Assembly (NCBI GenBank): GCA_021234155.1
Contig: JAJEKV010000020.1
Span: forward strand, 7,486,563 to 7,550,562
Direction of reading: 5' to 3'
DNA: 64,000 bases
Origin: Isoetes taiwanensis
Taxonomy: Eukaryota; Streptophyta; Lycopodiopsida; Isoetales; Isoetaceae
Shown: positions 1 to 12,038 of the stretch, one piece after another
How positions within the stretch are numbered: the stretch's first letter is position 1
How the letters are laid out: each line of letters begins with the position of its first letter
The notes under the pieces: generated by a model
What the model was told of the DNA's origin: nothing
Seen by the model: the letters and a program-made list of their open reading frames with translations, nothing else
Database searches by the model: none
Made by a program: the position numbers and the translations under genes

Positions 1-2244
1 AGGACCCACAATGCGAAAGCCTCCAAAGATCGCGAATATTTGAATCCAAAGGCTCCAAGTGCAAAAAGCGGTCGCGAGGCTCTTTCACCTTCTGTACACA
101 CATGCGAAAGTGTTCAAATGCATAAATCAAGCTCAACCTCTAGAGCAACCTCTGCCACCTTATAGACACTTGTATGAAATGAAAAATAGCAATGGTTTCC
201 CCCTTCTAGACACCCATCTGAAAGGTTCCAACATGTAAATATTTTAACCCAATATGATTAGATGGTATCACACCCTCTGAATCCCACCTTAAAACTAAGT
301 TGCAAACCTGCTATTTTCTCCTCTCAGGATCTTAAGCAAATATGTGCAAAACCATATATCTTTAAAATCATCATAGTACAAGCATTCCAATGATATGCAT
401 TGCTCCCAAAAGCAGAGTTGCTGCATCAATAGATATGAAGAAAAGTATACAATGCTGGAAAATGGAACAGTGGAAACCCTAAAACCAGAACTGAGAATCT
501 ATTGTTTTTCCTCTGAACTCCTGGCCAAACATCAACAAAATCAAATACCTTTGAAAAGTACTCTGAGAGAGCTTTCCAATGGTGCAAGTTTAAATGAGAA
601 ACCAAGTCCGCGAAGAAATAGATATGAACAAAAATGTAATATGAACCATGAAGTGGTGGTGCAGTAATGAATCTATGGTTTTATGCGATGGAAAAACCAT
701 TCAAACACATGCAAAGTAGATACCTTCAGAAAGATCTCTGAGTGAGATTTCCAAGCGACAAATTTAAGCTAAAACGGAGTTTAAATTCTCCAGATACAAT
801 CTAAAATGTGTGCAACACCACGAGCACGTCAGGGTTTTTATGCCCTCGATTTGCAGCCCGAAAATCTGTATTTTTGGTGTGGAAAGGTTATTCAAATATA
901 TATAAATACATATCAATAAAAAGAACTATGAGATGGCTTTCCAAAGCAATAAATTTCAGCTGAAACATAGTTCTAGATCTCCAGATATGATCAAAAGTGT
1001 TTGGGCACTTCAAGGTTTTTTGGGCCCCCGATTTGTAGCCCGAAAATAAATTTCAGCTGAAAGGGAGTTCCAGATCTCTAGTTATGATTAAAAACGTGAC
1101 CAGCTTTCAGAGCGCCTAAGGTTTCAGAGTGCATATAGAACGATGTTCAAAGCGTAATAAAATATAAAGCTCATGGAATGAACAATGTCCAAAGCGTAAT
1201 AAAGCATAAAGCTCATGGAATGAGAAATATGATACAGTTAAGTCATATAAAAGCACTTGTAGAGGTAGCTTTCAAGAGACAACTTACAACTTTCAAAGGT
1301 GCTTGATTTCTGAAACTATAGTATCAATTCTCCTTTAGTAACAGATGAAGCAACGAGGTTTAGATCATCGCAATAAGATGTAGAAATTTGAAGGTCAAGG
1401 AGGATTTCATTCAAAATTATCGACACAACTTAAATCACATTTGTGTTATAACTCAAAAAAGCACAATGTGAACTTTCAAGAAGTAGAACATGCTTAAAAA
1501 AGGACCTGAATCCTTAAAGCTTCAACAATATCATTCAAAATGTAAGGCTTCAAATGAAAATGAAAGAGAAAAATTGAATTGAATTGAATTTTAACGTCAA
1601 TAATGACCTGAGGTCCTATGACTGGAGTACAAGGTGTGAGCTCAGCTCTTAATACACATTAAAGAATTTACACATATCAGAGCGACTAATTTAGTCACAG
1701 AGCCTGATGAAAGTGATGAAAAAAACCCAAACTTTTAACCTGGAAAAAAATCATTTCACTATTCATTGTATACTCGTATTGCGACCTAATGGAAGCAGTG
1801 TCGATCCGCCTCCATTGGTTGTGCCTTGCATTCTTTGTTGCAATTTGTATCTATTTTCATGCTCCTCAAGTATCTGTTTTAAAGCTTTAGGCATGTGTTC
1901 CGATGTGCCCGTGTCTCTTATTGCTCTCCCCACTCGACTTTCCCATTTCACTGTTCCCCATTTCCTTCTTATTTTCTCGTAAGCCGGACACATGTTCCAC
2001 ACATGCTCCTCATCCTCGATCTCCATTAATTCACATAGAGGACACAATCTTTCTTTCCTTTTCAGTACCGGTCGTTGCCATCTGCCCTGCTCTATCCATG
2101 ATTTGTGATTCGCCATTCTAAATCTGCACAACACCATCCTGATAGCCTTTGAGTGGTTACTATTTGTATATATTTCTTGTCCCATGCTCTCCTTTGAGTT
2201 CATTAGTTCTAGGTACATCTTTAGTTTGATATCTAGTTGCCTTT
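1..2244. repeat. Large direct repeat, copy 1 (begins at or before the window edge)
   Basis: Bases 1-2244 match 2701-6690 almost base for base, at an offset of 2700 at the left edge, if a 1.77-kb insertion in copy 2 (3885-5651) is ignored. Differences are scattered single bases and short indels. Homology stops abruptly after 2244 (copy 2: after 6690). The unit is AT-rich non-coding DNA followed by a LINE 3' fragment on the minus strand. Short ORFs in the first 1.5 kb are repeat sequence, not genes. The high identity suggests a young segmental duplication (inference). Confidence 0.9.
1573..2244 (-). mobile_element. LINE 3' fragment, C-terminal zinc-knuckle region (in repeat copy 1)
   Basis: The minus strand carries a 151-codon open frame (2218 to 1763) with the C-terminal signature of non-LTR retrotransposon ORF2: a GRW box, then CPLC, an acidic stretch EDEEH, and a final Cys in a CxxC...H...C arrangement. 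About 170 bp of 3' UTR follows and ends in a (TTCAA)n tail at 1573-1590, which marks the true 3' end. The reverse transcriptase part is absent because the duplication breaks at 2244. It is a truncated remnant, not a gene. The near-identical frame in copy 2 (one residue different) confirms the duplication. Confidence 0.8.
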
Positions 2245-2559
2245 GTATCCATGAGGCAAGTCAGGGAAGTGTCCCCTTCCAGGATCACAGTGGTTCCATG
2301 GGTGAGCTAGAGAATACGTGCCGCATCAGCGACCCCCGCATCCGTATATTTATACGTATACCGTATAAATACTTGGAATGTCACATCAGCACCATCCACA
2401 TGCATATCAGTAGGGTGGGATGAAGGGACGCAGGGCTTGTCCGGCTCTTCTATCACTGGAGTTGCCATGATTAGGGTATCACCCTACGGACGCTTGTCTA
2501 AAAGCCTCCAAGCACTTTGATCACACACAACCTCTGCCCCTTTCTAAAAGCTTCCACGT

Positions 2560-2940
2560 GTAAGAAGCAGGCACAGACTTTATCACCTTACAGACACTCG
2601 TCCGAAGTGTGCAAATGCAGAATTTAAGCACAACCTCTAGTGCAACCTCTACCACCTTATAGATGCTTGTCTCAGATGAATAGTGGCAATGATCTCCTCC
2701 TTACAGACCCCTGTCTGAAAGCCTCCAGCATGCGAATATTTGAATCCAAGGCGCTCCAAGTGCAAAAAGCAGGTGCAGGCTCTTTCACCTTACAGACACC
2801 TGTCTGAAAGTGTTCAAATGCATAAATCAAGCGCAACCTCTAGAGCAACCTCTGCCACCTTATAGACACTTGTATGAAATGAAAAATAGCAATGGTTTCC
2901 CCCTTCTAGACACCCATCTGAAAGGTTCCAACATGTAAAT
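2560..2940. repeat. Degenerate tandem repeat of about 200 bp
   Basis: Two diverged units begin near 2572 and 2770. Each runs through a 'caccttacagacac' block, a 'gcacaacctctag' block, a 'ccaccttatagat/ac' block and a 'cccatctgaaag' block in the same order. The second unit is the left end of direct-repeat copy 2; the first lies in the 2245-2700 spacer. No coding potential is seen. Confidence 0.65.
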
Positions 2941-4272
2941 ATTTTAACCCAATATGATTATTATCACACCCTCTGAATCCCACCTTAAAACTAAGTTGCA
3001 AACCTGCTATTTTCTCCTCTCAGATCTTAAGCAAATATGTGCAAACCATATATCTTTAAAATCATCATAGTACAAGCATTCCAATGATATGCATTGCTCC
3101 CAAAACAGAGCTGCAGATCAATAGATATGAAGAAAAGTATACAATGCTGGAAAATGGAACAGTGGAAACCCTAAAACCAGAACTGAGAATCTATTGTTTT
3201 TCCTCTGAACTCCTGGCCAAACATCAACAAAATCAAATACCTTTGAAAAGTACTCTGAGAGAGCTTTCCAATGGTGCAAGTTTCGTGAGAAACCAAGTCA
3301 CAGAGAAATAGATATGAACAAAAATGTAATATGAACCATGAAGTGGTGGTGCAGGCTGTGAATCTATGGTTTTGCGATGGAAAAACCATTCAAACACATG
3401 CAAAGTAGATACCTTCAGAAAGATCTCTGAGTGAGATTTCCAAGCGACAAATTTAAGCTAAAACGGAGTTTAAATTCTCCAGATACAATCTAAAATGTGT
3501 GCAACACCACGAGCACGTCAGGGTTTTTATGCCCTCGATTTGCAGCCCGAAAATCTGTATTTTTGGTGTGGAAAGGTTATTCAAATATATATAAATACAT
3601 ATCAATAAAAAGAACTATGAGATGGCTTTCCAAAGCAATAAATTTCAGCTGAAACATAGTTCTAGATCTCCAGATATGATCAAAAGTGTTTGGGCACTTC
3701 AAGGTTTTTTGGGCCCCCGATTTGTAGCCCGAAAATAAATTTCAGCTGAAAGGGAGTTCCAAATCTCTAGTTATGATTAAAAACGTGACCAGCTTTCAGA
3801 GCGCCTAAGGTTTCAGAGTGCATATAGAACGATGTTCAAAGCGTAATAAAATATAAAGCTCATGGAATGAACAATGTCCAAAGCAACCAACATATAACTA
3901 CCAACAACCAACATATAACAACCAACATATAACTACCATTGACATTAATTAACACAACCATTGAATCCAATACATTTAAATTAAAATCCCCCTTAAACCC
4001 CCTTTGGTTTGGGTGCATATTCACACGGGGGGTGACTCCGGGCAACGAGAGCTGTTGGATAGGCATATTCACCCCTTGTTCCTTAATCTACACCGTACGT
4101 AAAGTTCCTCGTTTGTGGGGTATGCAAGTACAAATTTTGCTATACAATATAACAAGATTCGCAAAATAGTATAAGATTTCAAGCGGAATACTATATGGTG
4201 TTGTTTTCGTACGTGCATAATGTAATATAATTATATACGCTATTAAAGCATTTTAATTAGAAATTTATTGAG

Positions 4273-4428
4273 TTATTGCTCTACACGTTCGTTGATTTGC
4301 GCCTCGACAGCTTCAACGACATCTTCTTGTGGAGGATAGTTTATCTCGTACGTGATGCCTTCTGCTTGCATGACTCCCATTCGTGATGTTGAGCCTGCGC
4401 CTTGTCTATTTCGTGCCATTCGTCTCAT
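4273..4428 (-). CDS. Short unrecognised ORF, 51 aa, inside the insertion
   Basis: A minus-strand ATG at 4428 opens a 51-codon frame ending in TAA at 4273. The product begins MRRMARNRQGAG and ends in an acidic, amphipathic-looking stretch EDVVEAVEAQINERVEQ. I do not recognise a family. Its protein-like composition in AT-rich surroundings suggests it could be the last exon of a longer element-encoded gene, but no splice acceptor is convincing. It could equally be chance. Confidence 0.25.
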   Translation of the reverse strand: MRRMARNRQGAGSTSRMGVMQAEGITYEINYPPQEDVVEAVEAQINERVEQ

Positions 4429-4747
4429 TGTAATAGTTGCAATTGTTCTCTATCATTAAAGAAACAACACAAGGTTAGAAGAAAAAGAGTAACACAAGCT
4501 TATAATTTTAATTGTGTATTTAGTTATAATGGTGGAAGGGTTATTTTTTTTTGTTCAGAGGAATGAATGATGGTTACGAAGGGGCGGGCCATTTCTCGTT
4601 TCAAAGTTTCTACGAAAATAGAAAAACAAATTTAGGTTAGGGTTTTCGACATGTCTGAGGGCCGGATTCTGTTGAGGTGTTGCGTTCGCAGGAGGTAAGC
4701 ATGGTCGAATGTGGTAGATGGAGCAAGCACACCGACTATCATGAAGC

Positions 4748-4985
4748 TTCTGGCATGCAGATTGCTACATATTCAGGCAGGAGTTTCGGTTTGAACAGTG
4801 CAACAGTGGATGTTCGGCCCTGCCATGCAGGTTTCTGCTGTTCAGAACTGCCGGATTGAAGGGTGCAACAGTGGGAAGTCTGGCATGCAGATTGTAATGC
4901 TACATATTATTGGAGTTTCGGATTGGCCCTGCCATGCTTGTTTTTGTGTGCAGAAGTCCCGAATTAAAGAGTGCTGGATTGAAGA
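4748..4985. repeat. Tandem duplication, about 130/107-bp units
   Basis: Two adjacent units start at 4748 and 4879. Each contains 'tctggcatgcagattg', then 'gctacatatt', 'ggagtttcgg', 'ggccctgccatgc' and 'cagaa' in the same order. They lie inside the 3885-5651 insertion. The repeated GGCATGC and CCATGC words make the region rich in small palindromes. Confidence 0.6.
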
Positions 4986-6014
4986 AAAGGATTGGGACTT
5001 GCATGTCGATTGACGGTATGGGAGGCTGGATATTATGGGCTCCAATTCTGAACTAAGGCGCAAATTCTAAGCAGATGGGAGGTTCCACTTTACCATGCTA
5101 GAATTTTCCCTGCACGTTTCGGATCCTGAGAACCAACAGCAGATAACACAACACAAAGAAGAATACGTTTTAAGAAGAACGTTTTAAGAAGAAGAATATG
5201 TTATAAGAAGAAGAATACGTTTTAAGAACAACGTTTCATGCATTATTCCAATATGTAGATCTGCCATGAAACAGAATGAAACAGAAGAACGCATTCTCTT
5301 GTGAATGCTGGCTAATTCCAAATAAGATTTAAACAGAAAACATTGTTAGCAAACAAAACAGCACAAACTTCCATACCACAATTGTTGGATGAGGGAGACG
5401 GATCAACAGGTCGGAACACACAAGAGCCTTTGAGAGAACAGAAGTTTGCTGGATTCATGCATATGAATGAGGAGCTGAAGATAAAGAACCGTTAGATTGT
5501 TAGAGCTAATCCACATCAACGCTCCAAAAAAGCCGCACTCTAGAAATACTATTTAGTATGGCCCAATGAATACAGCACTGAAATCATAGGAAAACCATGC
5601 AAAAAAGCGTACAAAATCACAAAAACAACCCCCTGTTATAATGCTACATATAGCTCATGGAATGAGAAATATGATACAGTTAAGTCATATAAAAGCACTT
5701 GTAGAGGTAGCTTTCAAGAGACAACTTACAACTTTCAAAGGTGCTTGATTTCTGAAACTATAGTATCAATTCTCCTTTAGTAACAGATGAAGCAACGAGG
5801 TTTAGATCATCGCAAGAAGACGTAGAAATTTGAAGGTCAAGGAGGATTTCATTCAAAATTATCGACACAACTTAAATCACATTTGTGTTATAACTCAAAA
5901 AAGCACAATGTGAACTTTCAAGAAGTAGAACATGCTTAAAAAAGGACCTGAATCCTTAAAGCTTCAACAATATCATTCAAAATGTAAGGCTTCAAATGAA
6001 AATGAAAGAGAAAA

Positions 6015-7570
6015 ATTGAATTGAATTGAATGGATTTTAATGTTAATAATGGCTCGAGGCCCTATGACTGGAGGACAAGGTTTGAGCTCGGCTCCTAACA
6101 CCCGTTAAAGAATTTACATATATCAGGACGATTAATTTAGTCACAGAGCCTAGTGAAAATGATGAAAAAAACCCAAACTTTTAACCTGGAAAAAAATCAT
6201 TTCACTATTCATTGTATACTCGTATTGCGACCTAATGGAAGCAGTGTCGATCCGCCTCCATTGGTTGTGCCTTGCATTCTTTGTTGCAATTTGTATCTAT
6301 TTTCATGCTCCTCAAGTATCTGTTTTAAAGCTTTAGGCATGTGTTCCGATGTGCCCGTGTCTCTTATTGCTCTCCCCACTCGACTTTCCCATTTCACTGT
6401 TCCCCATTTCCTTCTTATTTTCTCGTAAGCCGGACACATGTTCCACACATGCTCCTCATCCTCGATCTCCATTAATTCACATAGAGGACACAATCTTTCT
6501 TTCCTTTTCAGTACCGGTCGTTGCCATCTGCCCAGCTCTATCCATGATTTGTGATTCGCCATTCTAAATCTGCACAACACCATCCTGATAGCCTTTGAGT
6601 GGTTACTATTTGTATATATTTCTTGTCCCATGCTCTCCTTTGAGTTCATTAGTTCTAGGTACATCTTTAGTTTGATATCTAGTTGCCTTTAGTATTCTCT
6701 TTTGTAAGTCTCCCCATCCCCATTTAGTATTCTATTTTTTACTTCCTCCTAGAGGTCACATCCCAGTTTGGCTACCCATTTTTGAAGTTCCAATATTTAG
6801 CCTCCCTTCTCTTCCCTTGCCATCTCTATTGATGCCACTATGGCTTGCCTTACCAGTTTGTTTCTCGACATGTATACCATATTTCTGCTCAGAAATGCGA
6901 TTACCCTTTCTAGTTCTATAACTTCCAACGGAATTATCACTGTCTGATAGAGTGTTATCGTTGCTGGGGTGGACTTCTTTATCCCTAATTCCCTGCACTG
7001 AAAGTGTCTGATCAGACCCTCCCCCTTATTCGACTTCCCTTGCATAGTGCTACCACGTTATACCTCGATTCCATACAATATAGTCGGCGTGACCGTCATT
7101 TTGAACAATTGATTCTTCACCCCCCAGTCTATTATATTTTGTTGCGCGCAAATTGACTGCATCCCATAGTAATTTTTTATTGCTACCTGCCATCTCTCTT
7201 CCAATCCCTATTTCCATGTCCGTTTACTTGTTGTTTTGTATCCTAAATACTTATATTCCTCTGTTCTTTCAATTGTCTGACCCATGTAAACTTCCTTTCC
7301 GGCCCTCTCCATTTTCCCAAAGCTGATGATCTTTGTTTTTTCTATGTTCACTGCCAACCCCTTTTTTGACAAAATTCTTCTAATATCCTCACGAGGTCCT
7401 TGAGGCAATTCTGCTTTAGGTTAACAAGATCAGATCATCGGCATATAGCATGCTTGGTATTTTGATATTTCCAACTAAGGGAGCTTTCTTGTCTCCTCCT
7501 TGCCTTCTTATAAATTCTTCTAATGCATCTATGTATAGTATAAATATCTTCGGTGAGAGCCTTGGAAAAT
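6015..7570 (-). pseudogene. LINE ORF2 remnant, reverse transcriptase to 3' end (5'-truncated)
   Basis: Read from 7570 downwards, frame-broken pieces give the second half of a reverse transcriptase. First comes LSPKIFILYIDALEEF (motif B side) and YADDLILL (motif C, catalytic Asp pair), then a KTK...EYKYLG block. A diverged linker (7045-6756) and the zinc-knuckle C-terminus (6664-6209) follow. The 3' UTR ends in a (TTCAA)n tail at 6015-6034. The endonuclease and the first RT motifs are absent, as in 5'-truncated LINE insertions. Several frameshifts and stops make it dead. The part below 6690 is duplicated at 1573-2244. Confidence 0.85.
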
Positions 7571-7640
7571 ACATGCAACGAGTACACACAATAACTAGAT
7601 GCTGCACTTGGCTTGTAAGCTAAGGTCCTGGGTTTGCTAC
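7571..7640 (+). mobile_element. Possible tRNA-derived SINE piece
   Basis: The stretch contains 'cttggcttgtaagctaagg' followed by 'tcctgggtttgctacc', which loosely resembles a tRNA anticodon arm and a B-box/T-arm. It abuts the broken 5' end of the LINE remnant. No complete cloverleaf or A-box is clear. Low confidence. Confidence 0.2.
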
Positions 7641-9759
7641 CTATTTATATATTTCTTATTAGCCATAATGACTATAGCTAAACTTGCTCAAAACTAATCC
7701 CAAAACTTTCTGTGATTAAGCTAAACTCTACAAATTTTTCCTCTTATATTTTTTAGCACTTGGATAAACTAACCCGAAATTCGTTCCAAATTTTTTTGTG
7801 GTGTGGGCACGGAAAACATTAAGCTAAAAGCTATTTTTTCCAATTGTTTCTATTTATTTTAGCCTCCTTTTTATGGATACATATTAAAAAAATGCCAGCT
7901 AGCTAAGTCTAGACCTCAAATTATTCCATGGATGATAGAAAATAAATTATCAGTTATATTTCTTGAACATACTTTAGATAAACTAGCTCCAAACGCGTTC
8001 AATCCGTTGTTTTTTTTAACCTTTTTTATGTTTCGAATATTATTTCAAAAATTTCCCTTATTTTTATACCCAGAAATGGCATCTCCATTTTATATTTGGG
8101 CACTTTTCTTATTTTGACCTTCGGGCACCTAACATAGTATGAATTTACCTATAACAATTTTTTTTTCAATTAGTGTAATTGCAAGTAATTAGTAGAATTG
8201 ATCCATTAGGGCGGATTTGGGGTCTGAAAATGGCCTCCTATCAGTCATTCCACGTCATATTTCTGCTCCTTTTTTCCCATGCCACCTAGGATACCAAAAT
8301 CTCATCATTACAGATTTACTTGGAATATTCTCCCGGAATAAGGGGGATTGCGCATTCATGGCGCCATATGTATTTAATTCTGTTGGTTGTCAGACAGGCT
8401 GATGCAACATGTGGCGCTTCTAAAAAGCCACTTGCATTATAGCATACCGGCAACTCATGACGGTGCCTCTTGGTTTGTCAGATACCAAGCGTGCGTGTCA
8501 TCGATTCTTGCGCTATTTTCATTTAGAGGCCATGGCCATACAAGCTTCCCGCCTTCCACATTTCAAAATTTGAATGTGTAGGTTGAAGCTTTGTATCGAA
8601 CTTTCATTTCGGTATTTGCCATGGGCCGCTGCGCTTTATGGGTGGTTCACATGGAGAAGTTTAGGCCCTCCATTGAGTTCTCGCAGAGTCAAGATCGATT
8701 AAAAATTCAATTGCAGCATCAGCTACGCCAAGTTGGATCTTGCAAGGGCTGATTTTCCAAAACGGGGCTGAATTTTTTGCCTCAGCCCAAGTTCGGGCAT
8801 GATTCGTCCATGTGAACCCAGCATTAACCGGGATCTTTACTTCATTCCAATACAGGCTTCCCGGCCCCTACAATTCGAAATTTGAATTTGCTTAATGTAT
8901 AAAAGCATGGATTGTAGGAGAATGGACTTTTCGATTTCCATATGCACGTTGCAAATTTCAAAAAACGAGGTTAGTACGCAGGGCGTTCGGCTCACCTGCA
9001 GCGGCTTTTATCTTTGGGGGCATACAAATTGTACACCTTCATTTCGCGCCGTGCGATCCACGCAGTATGGAAGCTCCAAATGATGTGTGGATAAGGATCC
9101 AACTGACTCCGAATATGCTCCAGTCTTCAATCGCAAAAAAGGAGGTCTAAAAAATAAGAACTTAGACCTCGACGTGTTGTGTCTTGCAGGCTCAAAAAGT
9201 GTCGACATCTGGGCGGATGGCAGTTTATATCCATTGGATCCGTTGAGTGGCAAGAAACCGTCATTTCAGGACGTTTCAAGTTTAGTCCGATTTTATGGTG
9301 ACGGTAACTCTGGCCTCTATTCTATTCTATTCCTAGGATATTGTGAGAGATTGAGAGAGGATGAAGGCATTCGGAATCGAATACAGTTCCTTGAGATGAG
9401 CTGCTTCCGATAAGGAAGGGGAAATGTCCGTGAAGATGCTAATAAATGACATTATACTTTGCAATGCGAAGGGTTTATACATTCTTGAAGTACAAAGGTT
9501 ATGGTGTTTGTGTTTAGATACCTCTAATACAAGAAGTCTTTGACTACTTTTAACAATAGATTCCTTTAAAAATCTATTGCTATTTAAATTATAGCAAAAA
9601 TGAGTCTTGAAACTCTTTAAGTAGTAGAAGAACTCTTTGACTAGTTATCCATTTGATGACCATTTTTTAAGAAAATATGATATGTGACATTCTTATATGC
9701 AAACATTCATAAAATTTATGAACATTGAAGGTCAAAGCCATCCTTGTTTAAAGAGGATC

Positions 9760-10450
9760 ATATGATGCGAAATCTTCATGCTTGTTGAAGTAATTGCATA
9801 TAAGAAATTACCGTGTGATCCTTTTGTAAAAAAGTAAATAGAAACACAAATATTGAACTTACAACTTAGCGTAAACAAATAGTATTTTAATAAACCAACA
9901 CTTTATATACTAACACTTTACACTTTAAATAAGATATTTCTTTCTTTCCTTTTACTTGAAAGCTATTTTTTTTTTTTCAAGATGGATCACACCAAGCGAA
10001 TAATACATATGCAAAAAAAAGGGACACACTAAATTCGCATGGTGTGATCCACTTTCTTATTTGTTGTCAAATTAAAATTAAACACAAGTACCCCTTCTCA
10101 TTTAATGCTTTACCACCCCAAGTGCATAAAGTTATTAGTCCTTTTCAAAGAGCATATCTTTTTTTAAGAAAGATCACATCAAGCATCCTATTTGCATCTA
10201 AAATACTTTACCAACTCTAGTAGTACATAAAGTTATTAGCCCTTTTCAAAAAGCAAACACTTTATCAATAAATGAGCACGTCACATATCCACACTTAACT
10301 TCAAATAAGACACATATATATTTCTTTTATTAAAAGATAATCAAAGTAATTTTACTATAGGAAGTCATCTTTTTTTCCAAAAGATCACACCAAGCTTAAT
10401 TTTGTATAAGCTAAAAGGTTGGAATATACTAAATTAAAGGTGTGATCCAC
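9760..10450. repeat. Array of GATCACACC hairpins, about 200-bp period
   Basis: The motif gatcaca(c)c(a)agc or close variants occurs at about 9763, 9984, 10167 and 10384, a spacing of 183-221 bp. At 9763, 9984 and 10384 it is followed 40-65 bp later by its reverse complement (ggtgtgatcc or close), so each unit can form a stem-loop. Between them, A/T-rich spacers share words such as 'aacacttta', 'aataaga' and 'ttattagtccttttcaaa'. A further hairpin of the same type lies at 11150-11217. There is no coding evidence. Confidence 0.65.
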
Positions 10451-11149
10451 TTTCTTGTTTGTTGTCAATAGATAATAACACCAAGTCCCTCATCAATAGT
10501 CTCCCATTTGCATATAAAATATATATCATTCCAAGTTATATTATGTTTTATGAACTAAACTTTTTCAAAGAGGGTCCCAAAGCAAAATACAAACACTTAA
10601 TCAATAAGCCAACACTTTACCAACAACCAAAGCTTTATTAAATAAGATTTTTATGTTATTTTATCAAACCTAACAATGTTTCCATATGTGACACTTTGAG
10701 TTAACTGATTCAAAGGCTCATGAAAGCGACATTTTATACAATATGTCTTTGGAGCTTTTGTGTCGTGGCATTAGTAAACACCTCTAATGGAGCAAATATT
10801 TTGTAATTCATTTTTTCAACAACCCTGGATGCACGTCTTATCAAACATTTCTTCATTGCAAGGACACCATTCTCATAACTTTGAGGCTTGCACAATTCGC
10901 TTAAACGAGGTCATGGGACGACTTTCAAGCTCGGCTCCCACAACTTTACAACGTAAAACTAGATGCCCATTGCCCTGAATGTATATCTTGGAAAAGCATG
11001 TCTCTTATGTCCATATGTTAGACAACAACGATGCTAGTAATGCTTTTCCCTAGTCTCAAATCCCCGACATCTGATAAATATAGCCCAAAGAAAAATATTT
11101 GATTCAGTGAGTGAATATAAATCAAGAAGAGGGAAGAAAAAAGAAGCAA

Positions 11150-11217
11150 GGATCACATGACGCGAAATCTCACTACACATTTACAAAGTGCATATGCATT
11201 TTTGCATGGTGTGATCC
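11150..11217. repeat. Isolated GGATCACA...TGTGATCC hairpin
   Basis: 'ggatcacatgacgcgaaat' is followed about 50 bp later by 'gcatggtgtgatcc'. This is the same stem type as the array at 9760-10450, and its loop is closest to the copy at 9763 ('gatgcgaaatc'). It lies in the same inverted-end element. Confidence 0.6.
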
Positions 11218-12038
11218 ATGTATTATTGAGGGTGCAAATTTGCAAATATCCTCCTCTTCAAATCCCTTCCCCCCTCCCTCCCTTCCTTTTTTTTTTGCAA
11301 TATACTATCCATAGCATTTATTTTGAACCCTATAGTTCTACCTATTCATTGTGTATGAATGTCGCTCCGGCGATGTAACTCCATAGTCACCCTTCGTTAA
11401 GGATAGCATTCTCACCCACGAGCCTATGGATAGATATCCTTCCACCGTTAGATCGATCGGTCGTTGAATTGTAAGAATGAATGGCAGGGAGCAATACGAT
11501 GAATGGGAAGAGCTGAAAAGTAGGAAAACTTCAGAATGAAAATTTGGGTAGTAAAAACATGGCATGTAACGTACGTTTGCTTGTTCGCACATCGCCTCGC
11601 CGTTGTTGCTTAACTCTATGCTCGCCCCGCAAAAACACAGACACTATTGGAGACTTGGATTCCAAATGAAGAGCGAAGGCGGAGAGGATGCACATAGTGG
11701 CGCTAATGTGAACAATGGAAATCTTGGTGCCAAAATTTGATAAGGTGGTTGGTGCATGTGGGAATGCGCACAGTAGGCGGGAAAAGTAGCCATTATTTTG
11801 GTCCGCGATACGATTTTCGAAAAATGCGGGCCATTAATGTGGTTGCAATGAATGCACAAACATGTCCTATGAAATTTTGCCATGTGGATGCCAAGTAAGC
11901 CTGCTCCTCTTTCTACTTGCCAACTAATACTGACTTTGGAAAAAAATGCGCAAACATCATTGGTCGCGAGAAACATGACGTGGAATTCTGGCATCCAAGA
12001 TATGGGCCATTTTGAGACCCCAAATCCGCCCTAATGCG

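Larger units (their letters stand above)
3885..5651. mobile_element. 1.77-kb insertion with mosaic repeat ends
   Basis: Comparison of the two direct repeats defines this insertion exactly. Its left 330 bp (from the 'ataactacc' repeats to about 4215) is homologous to the MITE at 22426 and to the repeat at 48.29-48.57 kb. Its right 130 bp (5520-5651) is the reverse complement of 13329-13450. The middle holds a short minus-strand ORF (4273-4428) and an internal tandem repeat (4748-4985). No transposase is visible. It may be a non-autonomous DNA element, or two nested ones. No clear target-site duplication is seen. Confidence 0.65.
2701..6690. repeat. Large direct repeat, copy 2 (interrupted by a 1.77-kb insertion)
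   Basis: This is the partner of 1-2244. The left part is 2701-3884 and the right part 5652-6690. At the interruption, copy 1 has 14 extra bases that copy 2 lacks, so insertion came with a small deletion or used a locally repeated site. Beyond 6690 the LINE sequence continues upstream, whereas copy 1 is cut there. Copy 2 therefore keeps the older, more complete arrangement. Confidence 0.9.
8206..12038. mobile_element. 3.8-kb element with inverted ends, no recognised transposase
   Basis: The left end begins near 8206 with 'ttagggcggatttggggtct', and the reverse complement of the right end at about 12038 reads the same with one change. Similarity continues weakly inwards (shared 'ttccacgtcat'). 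The flanks give only a TA dinucleotide repeat, so the superfamily is uncertain. The interior holds a hairpin array (9760-10450), a promoter-like 'tataaaag' near 8897, and unrecognised short frames, including one at 9087-9413 (+) of 108 codons. It looks like a non-autonomous or gutted TIR element. What mobilised it is unknown. Confidence 0.6.

Noticed and set aside
1763-2218. 151-codon frames at 1763-2218 and 6209-6664 as a duplicated host gene pair
   Set aside because: The CPLC...EDEEH...C signature, the adjoining RT motifs in copy 2 and the TTCAA tail show they are LINE C-termini.
9760-10450. CRISPR-like array
   Set aside because: Repeats are degenerate, spacing is ~200 bp and the genome is a plant's; hairpin tandem repeats explain it.
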